DNA from: WHSW01 sp963821345
GTDB lineage: Bacteria > Actinomycetota > Thermoleophilia > Solirubrobacterales > 70-9
NCBI GenBank assembly: GCA_963821345.1
Contig: CAWGDM010000001.1
Coordinates: 1,488,001-1,552,000, forward strand
Length of the DNA stretch: 64,000 nucleotides
Direction of reading: 5' to 3'
Each line of letters starts with the position of its first letter. The first letter of the stretch is position 1. A program made the position numbers and the translations under genes. Positions 25,340-34,342 of the stretch are shown here, one piece after another. The notes under the pieces are model-generated. The model was not told the DNA's origin. It made no database searches and saw nothing but the letters and a program-made list of their open reading frames with translations.

Positions 25340-25774
25340 ATGCAATCCAATGGTGCGAGGGCGACGGTCGCGGGCGTACTGCTCGTCGCCGTGATCGTCC
25401 TCTTCGTCGTCCTCAAGGGCGGCGATGACAACAACGACTCGACCGCCTCGACCGTGAGCACCCAGGCCGGGACTACGACCGGCGGCGGCGGATCGACCAC
25501 GGTCGACTCCGAGGTACCGACGATCGTGATCAAGGACGGTAAGCCGGTCGGCGGGGTGCAGCAGCTGAGCTTCACCGAGGGCGACGACATCCAGTTCACG
25601 GTCGACTCCGACGTCTCCGACGAGGTCCACTTCCATGGCTACGACATCGGCAAGGACGTCGAGGCCGGCGGCTCGGTGACCTTCGACGTGCCGGCGACGA
25701 TCACCGGGGTGTTCGAGGTCGAGCTGGAGAGCCGGGTCGAGCAGATCGCCGAGATCACCGTCAACCCGTCCTGA
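25340..25774 (+). CDS. Membrane-anchored cupredoxin-like domain protein
   Basis: Protein of 144 residues: one N-terminal membrane helix (about 9-25), a Thr/Ser/Gly-rich linker, and a beta-sandwich domain (about 60-144) resembling the EfeO/plastocyanin-type cupredoxin fold (FTEGDDIQFTVDSDV, VHFHGYDIGKDVEAG). The HFHGY motif supplies one or two possible metal ligands, but the usual Cys-x-x-x-x-His-Met end is absent, so blue-copper chemistry is doubtful. RBS GGAAGGAG. It lies nine bases before the next gene, suggesting a joint function. Confidence 0.8.
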   Translation: MQSNGARATVAGVLLVAVIVLFVVLKGGDDNNDSTASTVSTQAGTTTGGGGSTTVDSEVPTIVIKDGKPVGGVQQLSFTEGDDIQFTVDSDVSDEVHFHGYDIGKDVEAGGSVTFDVPATITGVFEVELESRVEQIAEITVNPS

Positions 25775-25782
25775 GCGCGGGC

Positions 25783-27190
25783 GTGTCGCTCGCTCCGATT
25801 CAGGTCGTAGCCCACGCGCTCGTGGGGCGACAGGACCTGCCGATCCCCGACTGGCTGTTCGCCTGGGGGGCATCGGTCGTCCTGATCATCTCGTTCTTCG
25901 TGCTCTCGTTCGCGTGGCACACGAGCCGGTTCGAGGACACGCACTGGCGCCCGGGGCCCCGGTGGCTGTCGGTCGCCGTCCTCAACCCGGTCACCCAGGC
26001 GATCTGCGGGCTGATCGGCGTGTTCCTGCTCGGGGTCACGATCTGGTCGGGCCTCAACGGGACCGAGGCGCCTGACCGGAACTTCTCGGTCACCTTCGTC
26101 TTCGTCACCGTCTACCTCGGGTTCATCCCGTTCAGCGTCGTCTTCGGCGACGTCTTTCGGGCCTTCAACCCCTGGCGGGCGATCGGCCGGGTCGCGGGAG
26201 GCGTGTTCAAGGCTGATCGCGGGCCAGTCAGCGCCGCCGCCGCTCGCCTATCCCGAGCGCCTCGGGCGGTGGCCGGCGGCGGCCGGGCTGGTCGCGGTCG
26301 GCTGGCTCGAGCTCGTCTACGGCCAGGGGGGCTTTCAGATCGTCGGCCTGACCGGGCATACGGTCGCGGTCGCCAGCCTCGTCTACACCGCCTACACGCT
26401 GGTCGCGATGACCCTGTTCGGCGCCGACAAGTGGCTGGAGCGGGGCGAGACCTTCTCCGTCTACTTCCACATGTTCTCGACCCTGGCGCCGTTCGAGGCC
26501 CGCGAGGGCGTGGTCGGCATCCGCCGCGTGTTCTCGGCTTCGACCAAGTGGGTGGCCGAGGCGCCGGGCTCGGTCGCCCTGGTGCTGACCGCGATCGGGG
26601 TGACCACGTTCGACGGCGCCGGCGAGGGCATGCTGCTGAACCCGATCAACACGGTTGAGGGCTGGCTCGGCGACGTCGGGATCGGTCCGCTGGCGGCGCT
26701 GCGCCTTTCGAACACGATCTTCATGGCGCTCTGCCTCGCGTTCGTCTCCGGCCTGTTCTGGGCCGGGATCTACGGCATGCACACGGTCCGCACCAAGTTC
26801 AGCACCGGCGAGCTCGGGCGGCTGTTCGGCCACGCGTTCATCCCGATCGCCTTCGCCTACCTGTTCGCGCATTACTTCAGCTTCGTCGTCTTCTCCGAGC
26901 AGGCTCAGTTCACGTTCCTGCTCTCCGACCCGCTCGGCGACGGCTCCGACCTGTTCGGGACCGCCTCGGGCGGGATCGACTACGGGGTGATCAGCGCCAC
27001 CGCGATCTCCTACGCCCAGGTCGCGGCGCTGGTGATCGGCCACGCGATCGCCCTGACGCTCGGCCACGACCGGGCGCTGAAGGTCTACGGCGACCCGAAG
27101 CTCGCCACCCGCTCCCAGTACTGGATGCTGGCGCTGATGGTCGGGTTCACGAGCTTCGGCCTCTTCCTGCTGTTCGAGGCCAACGGCTGA
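25783..27190 (+). pseudogene. Polytopic membrane protein of unknown function, frameshifted
   Basis: Reconstructed protein of about 469 residues with some ten hydrophobic helices and no known transporter motif. The first frame (from GTG 25783) is natural to about residue 145 (FRAFNPWRAIGRVAGGVFKA), then shifts at about 26213-26218, where a single extra base restores the frame to GQSAPPPLAYPERLGRW and on to LLFEANG. The conserved FNPWRA and AHYFSF motifs look functional. It is paired with the cupredoxin-like gene, so it may handle a metal or electrons (inference only). Confidence 0.75.
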
Positions 27191-27206
27191 TATGGAGCAA
27201 GGTTCG

Positions 27207-27347
27207 TCAAGCCCCCAGCGCTGAGTCGACTGCGGCACCGGACGGGACGATCGTGGCGAAGCCGCCGACGGTGAGCCGCACCCGCGACCACGATACGTGC
27301 TCGCCGTGGGCCTCGGGCAGCAGGTCGGCGGCGCCCATGTAGAGGTT
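27207..27347 (-). pseudogene. C-terminal fragment of a ZIP-family transporter
   Basis: The minus strand encodes LYMGAADLLPEAHGE followed by a segment with LTVGGFA, closely matching the C-terminus of the intact ZIP transporter at 35.8-36.5 kb (YMGATDLLPEAHGE, LTVGGFA). Only about 46 residues remain; the upstream in-frame codon is the stop of the M4-like protease. It is a decayed partial copy, evidence of duplication or recombination bordering the zinc island. Confidence 0.7.
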
Positions 27348-27359
27348 GACCCCGACGGG

Positions 27360-28874
27360 TCAGCAGCCGCTCGCCGGGCAGAACTTGCGCTCGACCAGCG
27401 CCTGCTCGATCGGGGCCTCATGGGCGCCCGCGTACAGGAGCTGATCCGAGGCGAGCAACGCCCGCGCCGTCGAGCGGTAGTTCGTCTTGCTCGAGCCCAT
27501 GAAGTTGGCCTCCAAGACGATCCGGTCCATCACCGAGCGGCCGCTGGTGTCATTGCCGAGCGAGGTCCGCAGGCCGATCAGCATCGACGAGTAGACCTGG
27601 CCGACGCAGTGGATCTCCTTCCCGCATCTGCGTTCGGCGGTCTTCACGTCGAGATCGGTGTCGGCGGTCCGCCCGCAGGTTCCATCGGGGGAGTAGGGGA
27701 TCCCGTCCCAGTCGAAGATGCAGGTGTCCCAGCGGCTGCCGCCGGTCGTCAGCGCCGACATCGTCGCCGCCATGTAGTCGCCGTAGCCCTCGGCCATCGT
27801 GCCGCCCTGGCGGCCGGTGTTGAGCGAGCCCGGTGCCGATTGGTCCTGGAGCGAATGGCCGTACTCATGGCTGATCACGTCAGCGTCCTCGCCGTCGTCG
27901 ATCCCTCCGGTCCCAAGCACCAGCGTGTGGTCGGCTGGCGAGTAGAAGGAGTTGTCGTCGGGGATCGCGTTCGCCAGCACACGCTGCGGCTTGTGGCGCA
28001 GCGGCTCGCTGAGGCCGAGGCTGTCGGCGTACGCCCGCTCGCGATCGACGTGGTAGTAGGCCATCACCGCCTCGAACTCGTCGTCGGAGCGCGTCAGCTC
28101 GGTGAAGTCGGCGTGCTTGGCGCAGACCTTATGACCTCGCTTGCCGAGCCGGGCGTCGACGTAGGTACCGCGCAGGCATCCCCTGGTATCGGTGAGGCGC
28201 TCGAGCGTGACCGGGATCAGCAGCGAGGTCAGCAGCGGCGAGTCGCGGTCCATGCGGTCCTTGAGACCGGCGTAGCTCTGCTGCTCGACCACCGGATTGG
28301 GCGAGTAGATCTTCGCCGAGCCGGTCGCCTCCTGGATCAGGTTGCGCCGACTCAGCGCCGCGCCCGTGGTCGCGTCGATCGTGACCTCGAAGTCGCCCAG
28401 CGGTCGCCATGCCGGCAACGTCACCTGCCAGGCAGGTCGGCCCGTGCTGCGATCGATGCCGAGCTTGGCGGTGGGCTGCGAGCGCAGACGCGCCACGCCG
28501 ACGGCTTTCATGGCCTGCTCGGTCGCCGACCGCTGCGAGACGGCCAGATCCGCGGCGTCGATCGTCTCGGGCATTGCGCGCACGGTCGAGTCCGAGATCA
28601 GCTCGGTCCCCGCCCCGGGGACGGCGACCACGACCGCCTCGGCGCCGAGCACCGGCAGGCCGTCGACCCGCTGCCGATAGCGATTGATCAGCCCGCCGCC
28701 GGGGGCGGCGACCGAATCTGCGAGCGAAAGCTCGGCCCGCGGGGCCTCGACGCCCGACACGGCGCGCTCGGGCGAGTCGCCGAAGGCGCGGCCGCAGAGG
28801 AGCAGGGTGGCCCCGGCCACGATCGTGGCCAGTGTTGCCAGTTCGAGGCGACGGACGAAGTCGATGCCAGGCAA
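27360..28874 (-). CDS. Secreted thermolysin-like (M4/M36-type) zinc metalloprotease
   Basis: Protein of 504 residues: N-terminal membrane/signal helix (about 10-28), an FTP/PepSY-like propeptide region (about 45-180), then a gluzincin catalytic domain. The zinc motif is VISHEYGHSL (His-Glu-x-x-His) and the third ligand Glu lies in MAEGYGDYMA about 25 residues on. Several cysteines (GTCGRTADT, RRCGKEIHC) may form disulfides. It is divergent from znuA with a perfect Zur-type palindrome between them, so its expression may respond to zinc. Confidence 0.9.
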   Translation of the reverse strand: MPGIDFVRRLELATLATIVAGATLLLCGRAFGDSPERAVSGVEAPRAELSLADSVAAPGGGLINRYRQRVDGLPVLGAEAVVVAVPGAGTELISDSTVRAMPETIDAADLAVSQRSATEQAMKAVGVARLRSQPTAKLGIDRSTGRPAWQVTLPAWRPLGDFEVTIDATTGAALSRRNLIQEATGSAKIYSPNPVVEQQSYAGLKDRMDRDSPLLTSLLIPVTLERLTDTRGCLRGTYVDARLGKRGHKVCAKHADFTELTRSDDEFEAVMAYYHVDRERAYADSLGLSEPLRHKPQRVLANAIPDDNSFYSPADHTLVLGTGGIDDGEDADVISHEYGHSLQDQSAPGSLNTGRQGGTMAEGYGDYMAATMSALTTGGSRWDTCIFDWDGIPYSPDGTCGRTADTDLDVKTAERRCGKEIHCVGQVYSSMLIGLRTSLGNDTSGRSVMDRIVLEANFMGSSKTNYRSTARALLASDQLLYAGAHEAPIEQALVERKFCPASGC

Positions 28875-28941
28875 AGCGAGCTCCTCGTTGTGGTTGCCAG
28901 CGGATAAGTCTGCGACTCAGTCGCAGCCTAGTCGAAATAGA

Positions 28942-28960
28942 AATGAGACTCAGTCTCATT
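28942..28960. promoter_or_regulatory. Zur-type operator between protease and znuA
   Basis: Perfect 19-bp palindrome AATGAGACT-C-AGTCTCATT between the divergent metalloprotease and znuA genes, ending 16 bases before the znuA start codon. A near copy precedes the znuB gene. With a Fur-family regulator encoded in between, zinc-dependent repression by Zur is the natural reading. Confidence 0.75.
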
Positions 28961-28976
28961 ATGGTACAGTCGTCCG

Positions 28977-29936
28977 ATGGACCGGCACCCGCCCAGGAGA
29001 GCGGCCGTCGGCGCCCTCACCCTGGTGCTGATGGTCGCCGGCTGCTCCTCGAGCGGCGAGGACCCGGCAGCCGCGGTCAGCGCGGTCGCCACCACGACCC
29101 AGATCGGCGACTGGGTGCGGGAGGTCGGCGGGGACGCCGTCTCCGTGACTCAGATCCTCCAGCCCAATACCGATCCTCACGACTATGAGCCGCGTCCCGA
29201 CGATGTCACCGAGACCGCTGCCGCGCAGTTGGTGTTCGCGAACGGCGACAACCTCGACAGCTGGGTGACCGAGATCGTCGCGCAGAGCGGCAGCGACGCA
29301 TCCGTGGTCGACCTCGGCAGCTCGGTCCCGGTGAAGCGAGCCGGCGAGTCATCCGGTGCCGAGGCCTCCGAGTTCGATCCCCACTGGTGGCATGACCCGC
29401 GAAATGCGGTCGCCGCCGTCAGGCAGATCCAGCGCAGGCTGCAAGCGGTCGACCCGGCGGACGCGCGGAGCTTCGCCGACAACGCCGACGACTATGTCGC
29501 CAGGCTCAGGGCCCTCGATCAGGGGATCCAAGGATGCATCGACGAGATCCCGCGCGCCGACCGGGTCCTGGTGACCGACCACGACGCGTTCGGCTACTTC
29601 GCCGATCGCTACGGGCTGCGAGTGATCGGCACGGTGATCCCCTCCCAGACCACCCAGGCTCAGCCGTCCGCCAAGGACGTCGCCGAGCTCAGTGACCTGA
29701 TCGAGGCGGAGGGCGTCCGAGCGGTGTTTCCCGAGAGCTCGGTGAGCCCCGACCTGGCCCGTGCGATCGCCGAGCAGACCGGGGCGTCGGCCGATTACAC
29801 GCTCTACGGCGACACGCTCGGCCCTGCCGACTCGCCCGCGGCGACGTACCTGTCGATGGAGGAGGCCAATGCCGACGCGATCGTCCAGGGGCTGACCGGA
29901 GGGGCGCGCGGATGCGAGATCCCAGGACTGAAGTAA
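28977..29936 (+). CDS. znuA: Zinc ABC transporter substrate-binding lipoprotein
   Basis: Cluster A-I solute-binding protein of 319 residues with a lipobox (VAGC near residue 23). Metal ligands expected for the family appear: His in NTDPHDYEPRP, His in DPHWWHDPRN, His in TDHDAFGYF and Asp/Glu near LYGDTLG. The His-rich loop common in Zn-specific members is short here, so Mn2+ cannot be excluded, but Zur-type boxes and the neighbours favour zinc. Start ATG 28977 has no clear ribosome site and lies just after the palindrome, perhaps leaderless. Confidence 0.93.
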   Translation: MDRHPPRRAAVGALTLVLMVAGCSSSGEDPAAAVSAVATTTQIGDWVREVGGDAVSVTQILQPNTDPHDYEPRPDDVTETAAAQLVFANGDNLDSWVTEIVAQSGSDASVVDLGSSVPVKRAGESSGAEASEFDPHWWHDPRNAVAAVRQIQRRLQAVDPADARSFADNADDYVARLRALDQGIQGCIDEIPRADRVLVTDHDAFGYFADRYGLRVIGTVIPSQTTQAQPSAKDVAELSDLIEAEGVRAVFPESSVSPDLARAIAEQTGASADYTLYGDTLGPADSPAATYLSMEEANADAIVQGLTGGARGCEIPGLK

Positions 29937-30007
29937 ACGCCGCCCTGGCCCGCGCGCTCGCCGCAACGCGTGAATCCGCATCATCCGACGCTACGATCGC
30001 TGATGCG

Positions 30008-30457
30008 ATGGGGAGCGCGCAGAACGAATCCTGGATCGATGCCGCAACCGACACCTTGCGTAGCAGCGGCTACCAGGGCGGCGGCGCCCGTCAGGCCGTT
30101 CTCGAGCTGCTCAGCGACCAAGACTGCGCGGTGACCGCGCTCGAGATCGAGGAGGGCCTGCGGCGCAAGCGCCGCCGGGTGGCCCGCGCGAGCGTCTACC
30201 GCGCGCTCGAGAACCTGCACGACCTCGGACTGGTGCGACGGGTCGATCGCGGCGCGGGGATACCCGCCGGATTCGAGCGGATCGAGCCGAGCGGTCACCA
30301 CCACCATCACTTCGTCTGCGATGACTGCGGCAAGCTGGTCCCGTTCGAGGACGCCGGCCTTGAGCGTCTGATGCGCCGCCTCGAGTCGAGTAGCGAATTC
30401 GCGGTCCGTGAGCACGAGGTCGTGCTGCGGGGCAGCTGCGACGGTTGCAGAGCCTGA
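30008..30457 (+). CDS. zur: Fur-family zinc-sensing repressor (Zur)
   Basis: Fur-family protein of 149 residues from ATG 30008 (an in-frame ATG at 29912 overlaps znuA and would add 32 unusual residues). The N-terminal winged helix contains RRVARASVYRALENL; the dimerisation domain has the regulatory metal site HHHHHFVCDDCG and a final CDGC, giving the structural zinc CxxC...CxxC. Encoded between znuA and znuB, it most likely represses both through the palindromes at 28942 and 30468. Confidence 0.93.
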   Translation: MGSAQNESWIDAATDTLRSSGYQGGGARQAVLELLSDQDCAVTALEIEEGLRRKRRRVARASVYRALENLHDLGLVRRVDRGAGIPAGFERIEPSGHHHHHFVCDDCGKLVPFEDAGLERLMRRLESSSEFAVREHEVVLRGSCDGCRA

Positions 30458-30467
30458 GCAGCGACTA

Positions 30468-30486
30468 AACGAGAATCAGTCTCATT
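30468..30486. promoter_or_regulatory. Zur-type operator upstream of znuB
   Basis: AACGAGAAT-C-AGTCTCATT, a 19-bp imperfect palindrome whose right half equals that of the box at 28942 and whose left half differs at two positions. It begins ten bases after the zur stop and ends 21 bases before the znuB start, implying an internal zinc-controlled promoter. Confidence 0.7.
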
Positions 30487-30507
30487 CCTGTTGTAGAGTT
30501 TGGGCCG

Positions 30508-31350
30508 ATGAGCCCCTTCGAGCCGTTCGACCTGCCGTTCGTCGAGCGCGGCCTCTGGGAGGTCCTGCTGCTGGCCGTGGCGGCCGGCCCGCTGGGCACG
30601 TGGATCGTCCTTCGCGGACTTGCGTTCTTCACCCACGCGGTCGGCACGGCCAGCTTCCCCGGCTTGGTGGCGGCCGACGGCCTCGGCTTTCCCGCTTCGC
30701 TCGGCGCCCTCGCAAGCGCCGGGATCTTCAGCGCCGGTGCCGGCGCGCTCAGCGGTCGCCGACGGATCCGCCCAGACAGCCTCACCGCGCTGCTTCTGGC
30801 CGGGGCCCTGGCCGCAGGCGTGCTGCTCGCCAGCGACGTCTTTCATTCCGGAGCTCATGTCGAGACGCTGCTCTTCGGCAGCCTGTTGCTCGTCTCCGAC
30901 ACCGACCTGATCTGGACCGCGATCGTCGCCGCGCTCGTCATCGCCGCCAACCATTTCGTTGCCTGGCGCTGGCTGGCGAGCGACTTCGACACCTCGGTGG
31001 CGCCCACGATCGCCCGGGCGCGGCGCGCGGAGAACGTCCTGCTACTGGTGCTGATCGCCGCCGCCGCCACCGTCGCCCTGACGATCGTCGGGGCGTTGCT
31101 GATCTCGGCCGTGTTCGTGATCCCGGCCGCGACCACACGCCCGTGGTGCAGGCGGCTGGGCTCTTGGCAGGCAGCGACGACGGCGCTCGCCGCCGCAGAA
31201 GGTGTCGTCGGCCTGTGGCTCTCGGTGACGACCAACTCCCCTTCCGGCTCGACGATCGCGGTCCTGGCCGGAGCCGTGTACGCGGTTTCGGCGCTCGCGC
31301 GCCTGGTCAGATCGCGGCAGCTGCGGGGCCGGCGGGTGCTTGCCGCATGA
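30508..31350 (+). CDS. znuB: Zinc ABC transporter permease (ZnuB-like, first copy)
   Basis: ABC-3 family permease of 280 residues with about eight hydrophobic helices. Contains the family segment THAVGTASFPGLV (coupling-helix region near residue 45) and VGALLISAVFVIPAATTR. The ATG is followed by a membrane start without signal cleavage. Its TGA overlaps the ATPase ATG. A second permease of the same family follows the ATPase, so the channel is probably a heterodimer. Confidence 0.92.
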   Translation: MSPFEPFDLPFVERGLWEVLLLAVAAGPLGTWIVLRGLAFFTHAVGTASFPGLVAADGLGFPASLGALASAGIFSAGAGALSGRRRIRPDSLTALLLAGALAAGVLLASDVFHSGAHVETLLFGSLLLVSDTDLIWTAIVAALVIAANHFVAWRWLASDFDTSVAPTIARARRAENVLLLVLIAAAATVALTIVGALLISAVFVIPAATTRPWCRRLGSWQAATTALAAAEGVVGLWLSVTTNSPSGSTIAVLAGAVYAVSALARLVRSRQLRGRRVLAA

Positions 31351-32183
31351 ACGGGGCGACGGCCGAGAGACAGCGCGGCCGGGCCGTCTCGCCGGGCGAG
31401 CACGACAACGGAGTCGGCGGCGGAGGAGTCCACGATCCGGTCATCGCCGCGCACGCGCTCGCGCTCGGCTACCGGGGGGACCCGGTGCTGCGCGGGCTCC
31501 GATTCGAGGTCGCGCCCGGCCGGCGCCTGGCGGTCCTCGGGCCGAACGGGGGCGGCAAGACGACCCTGCTCCGCGCGATCGCCGGCGAACTTCGCCCCCA
31601 GGCCGGATCGCTCGATGTGGCCTGCCGGGTCGGCGTCGTGCCACAGCGCGAGCACTGCCGGCTCGACTATCCGGTGTCGGCGCTCGACGTCGCCGTGATG
31701 GGTTCCTTGCCTCGCCTTCGTTTCTGGGAGCGTCCGGGGCGGGCGCAGCGGCACTGGGCTCACCGAGCCCTCGGGCAGGTCGGCCTCGACGAGCTCGCCC
31801 AGACGACGTTCGGGGAGCTCTCCGGCGGCCAGCGCCAGCGGGTGCTGATCGCGCGAGCCCTGGTCCAGGGCGCGGGTGTCCTGCTGCTGGACGAGCCGTT
31901 CAACGGCCTCGACGTCGAGAGCGCCGGGCGGCTAGAGGCGCTGATCGTCGAGCTTTGCGGTCGCGGGACCGCGGTGGTGATCGCGACCCACGATTTGGAC
32001 CAGACGCGAGTGGCGGACCTTGTGCTCTGCCTCAACCGCCGCCAGGTCGCGTTCGGGCCGCCGGCCGAGGTCCTGACTCGCTGGGCGCTTGAGGCGACCT
32101 ACGGAGCGGAGATCGTCGAGCTTCCCGGAGACGGATCCCAGGTGCTGTTGCCGCCGCACCAGTGCCAAGCCGAGGGCGCGTGA
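31347..32183 (+). CDS. znuC: Zinc ABC transporter ATP-binding protein
   Basis: Cytoplasmic ATPase of 278 residues. Walker A GPNGGGKTT, Q-loop VVPQREHC, signature LSGGQRQRVLIARAL, Walker B VLLLDEPFNGLD, H-loop ATHDLD. The first 35 residues are a low-complexity extension not seen in typical ZnuC. The ATG overlaps the previous TGA and its own TGA overlaps the next GTG, so three genes are tightly coupled. Confidence 0.92.
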   Translation: MNGATAERQRGRAVSPGEHDNGVGGGGVHDPVIAAHALALGYRGDPVLRGLRFEVAPGRRLAVLGPNGGGKTTLLRAIAGELRPQAGSLDVACRVGVVPQREHCRLDYPVSALDVAVMGSLPRLRFWERPGRAQRHWAHRALGQVGLDELAQTTFGELSGGQRQRVLIARALVQGAGVLLLDEPFNGLDVESAGRLEALIVELCGRGTAVVIATHDLDQTRVADLVLCLNRRQVAFGPPAEVLTRWALEATYGAEIVELPGDGSQVLLPPHQCQAEGA

Positions 32184-32990
32184 GCGCTCTGGCGCAGCCC
32201 CTTGGTGAGCCGGTGGTGCAGCGCGCGCTGCTCGAGCTGACCCTGATCGCGATCGCGAGCGGCGCCCTGGGCTGCTGGGTTGTCCTCTACGAGAGCTCGT
32301 ATTCGGCGGAGTCGCTGTCGCATTCACTGCTCCCGGGCCTGGTCGCCGCCGGCCTGGTCGGCGTGCCGCTGCTGCTCGGCGGCGCGTTGGCAGCCCTCGT
32401 CGCAGCGCTCGCAGTCGCTGCTGCGGCGGCGGCTCCCGGTGTCAGCCGCGACACGGCGGTCGCCGTCGTGGTCACCTCGGCGTTCGGCCTCGGCGTCCTG
32501 CTCGCGCTCTCTCCCGAGGCGCCGGCCGGTGTCGGCGGCCTGCTGTTCGGAGATCCGCTGGCGGTCTCGGACGGCGACCTGTTCGTCTCGGCAGCGCTCG
32601 CGGTCGTGATCGTGGCCTGCCCTGCGGCTCCTCCATACCCGCCTCTTGGTCACCGGCTTCGATCGCAGCGCCGCCGCCGGCCTCGGCGCTTCGCCGAGGC
32701 TGACCGAGGCCGCGCTCTTGGTGCTCACAGCGGCCGCGGTCCTGGTCGCCGTCCAGGCGCTCGGGAACCTGCTCGCGGTCGCGGCTCTGATCGGGCCGGC
32801 GGCGATCGCGCGCCAGCTCGCGGATCGCCTGCCGGCGATGATCGGGCTGGCAATCGCCCTGGGCGTAGTGGCGGCGGTGATCGGCCTCTACCTGTCCTAC
32901 TGGGCTGGCCTCGCCGCCGGAGCCGCGGTGGTCGGCGCCACCGTCGTTATGTATCTGGCCTCGACCGCGCTGACCGCCACCCGTGGCTGA
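32180..32990 (+). pseudogene. Second zinc ABC transporter permease, frameshifted
   Basis: ABC-3 family permease of about 270 residues when the frame is corrected. The first frame (GTG 32180) gives VLYESSYSAESLSHSLLPGLVAAGL, the family's coupling segment, and proceeds to VVIVA. At about 32616-32620 one extra base shifts the frame; the continuation LRLLHTRLLVTGFDRSAA through NLLAVAALIGPAAIARQLADR is the conserved second half. As read, the product would end in a long Arg-rich tail, so a sequencing error is suspected. It would pair with ZnuB to make the channel. Confidence 0.85.
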
Positions 32991-32999
32991 GAAGCGGAG

Positions 33000-33923
33000 G
33001 TGAGCCGGGTGGACGTCAGTTTCGGCGTTTGCCTGATTACCGCCGCCGCGGCACTGCTGGTGGGGTTCGCCTGCGGCTGTCGGTCAGCACCCGATGACGA
33101 GGCGTCGCCGGCCGGCGACTCGGCCACCGAGGCACAGGCCGAGCTCGCCGTTCGGCCGAGCGCCCTCGCCCGGCGCAGTTATTCGCCGCGCGAGCTGAAA
33201 CGGCTTCAGGAGATCGGCGATCGGCTGCAGATCAGCTGGACCGTGCTCGCCGCCGCGCAGCGGATCGAGAGCGGCGGACGGGCGCTGCGCCCGGCGGTCG
33301 AGACATCGCACGCGCTCGCGATCGCCTACACACTGCAGGCGCTCAACGGCCCGGCCGACTACGAGGCGGCGCTCGCCGAGCGCGGGGGTGGCGCCTATGC
33401 GCACCGGGTCCTGGCGCTGTCGTCGAAGCTCGGGGTCACCGGCGCCCACCGGGCGCCGAGCGCCGAGCTGCCGCTGCGCCCGCCGGCGGCCGGGCCGATC
33501 ATCGCCGCCTACGGCCAGCGCTACGGCGTCCTCCACGACGGGGTCGATTTCGACGCCAGCACCGGTGCACCCCTGCGCGCGGCCGCCGACGGTCTCGTGC
33601 TGAGCACCACCGAGCATCCGATCTTCGGCCTCTATACGTGCATCGGCCACCGGATCGCCGAGCCCGCCGGCGGCGAGCGCGCGCTGACCACCTGCTACGG
33701 CAACCAGAGCCGGTTCGCGGTCAGGCCCGGAGACCGGGTCGACGCGGGCCAGCTGATCGGCCGGGTCGGCTGCACCGGGACCTGCCTTCGCCCGCACGTC
33801 CACTTCCAGGTCCGCCTCGGCTCCGACCAGAACGCCCCGACGGTCGACCCGGCCCCCTACCTGGCTCCGTCGATCGCGGCCGAGGCCCGCGGTGCCGGCC
33901 CGCCGCTCGAGACTCAGCCGTGA
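33000..33923 (+). CDS. Secreted M23/LytM-type peptidase with lysozyme-like N-domain
   Basis: Protein of 307 residues with a hydrophobic export segment (about 8-25) and possible lipid-attachment Cys (FACGC). A helical domain (about 60-140) resembles a goose-lysozyme/transglycosylase module (ISWTVLAAAQRIESGG with its Glu). The LytM domain (about 155-285) has HDGVDFDA (His and Asp zinc ligands) and PHVHFQV (His-x-His). This pair of activities would cut peptidoglycan. GTG start lies ten bases after the permease; zinc dependence may explain its place in this island. Confidence 0.85.
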   Translation: MSRVDVSFGVCLITAAAALLVGFACGCRSAPDDEASPAGDSATEAQAELAVRPSALARRSYSPRELKRLQEIGDRLQISWTVLAAAQRIESGGRALRPAVETSHALAIAYTLQALNGPADYEAALAERGGGAYAHRVLALSSKLGVTGAHRAPSAELPLRPPAAGPIIAAYGQRYGVLHDGVDFDASTGAPLRAAADGLVLSTTEHPIFGLYTCIGHRIAEPAGGERALTTCYGNQSRFAVRPGDRVDAGQLIGRVGCTGTCLRPHVHFQVRLGSDQNAPTVDPAPYLAPSIAAEARGAGPPLETQP

Positions 33924-34342
33924 GGCGCCTCGCCGCCGGCGCCCTGGTCGGGATCGCCACGCTCCCCGGCTGTGGGACGGGAGCGCAGGCGACGTTCACG
34001 TCGGCGAGCTTCGTCGCCGCCGCCAACCATCAGGGGGCGAGGATCGAGCTCGGCGAGCCCCTCGGGTTCGGTCGCGAGGGTGTCGACGAGCACTCGCTGC
34101 GGTTCCTCGGCACCGGGCACGGGCAGGCGGTCGGCGGGCAGGCAGCGACGGATGTCCATGGTGCCGGGAGCTTGGCCGTCTTCGGATCCGACGACGAGGC
34201 GCTCGCGGAGTACGTGCGCTGCGAGGGGGCCGACCTGGTCTGTTACCGGGCCGACAACGTCACCCTGACCTTCAGCGGGTCCGTCAACCCGGCGGACCTT
34301 GCGCGTCTGGCGACCGCTCTCCAGCGACTGGCGGACGGGTGA
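33920..34342 (+). CDS. Small lipoprotein
   Basis: Protein of 140 residues from a GTG that overlaps the preceding TGA. Signal segment with lipobox (TLPGC around residue 18). The mature part looks like a small alpha/beta domain with two cysteines (VRCEGADLVCY). No known family. Stop overlaps the next GTG (GTGA), so it sits inside the tightly coupled zinc-island operon. Confidence 0.75.
   Translation: MRRLAAGALVGIATLPGCGTGAQATFTSASFVAAANHQGARIELGEPLGFGREGVDEHSLRFLGTGHGQAVGGQAATDVHGAGSLAVFGSDDEALAEYVRCEGADLVCYRADNVTLTFSGSVNPADLARLATALQRLADG

Noticed and set aside
26228..27421. Minus-strand frame of 397 residues across the polytopic membrane gene
   Set aside because: Composition is typical of a reverse-strand shadow; membrane helices on the plus strand are clear.
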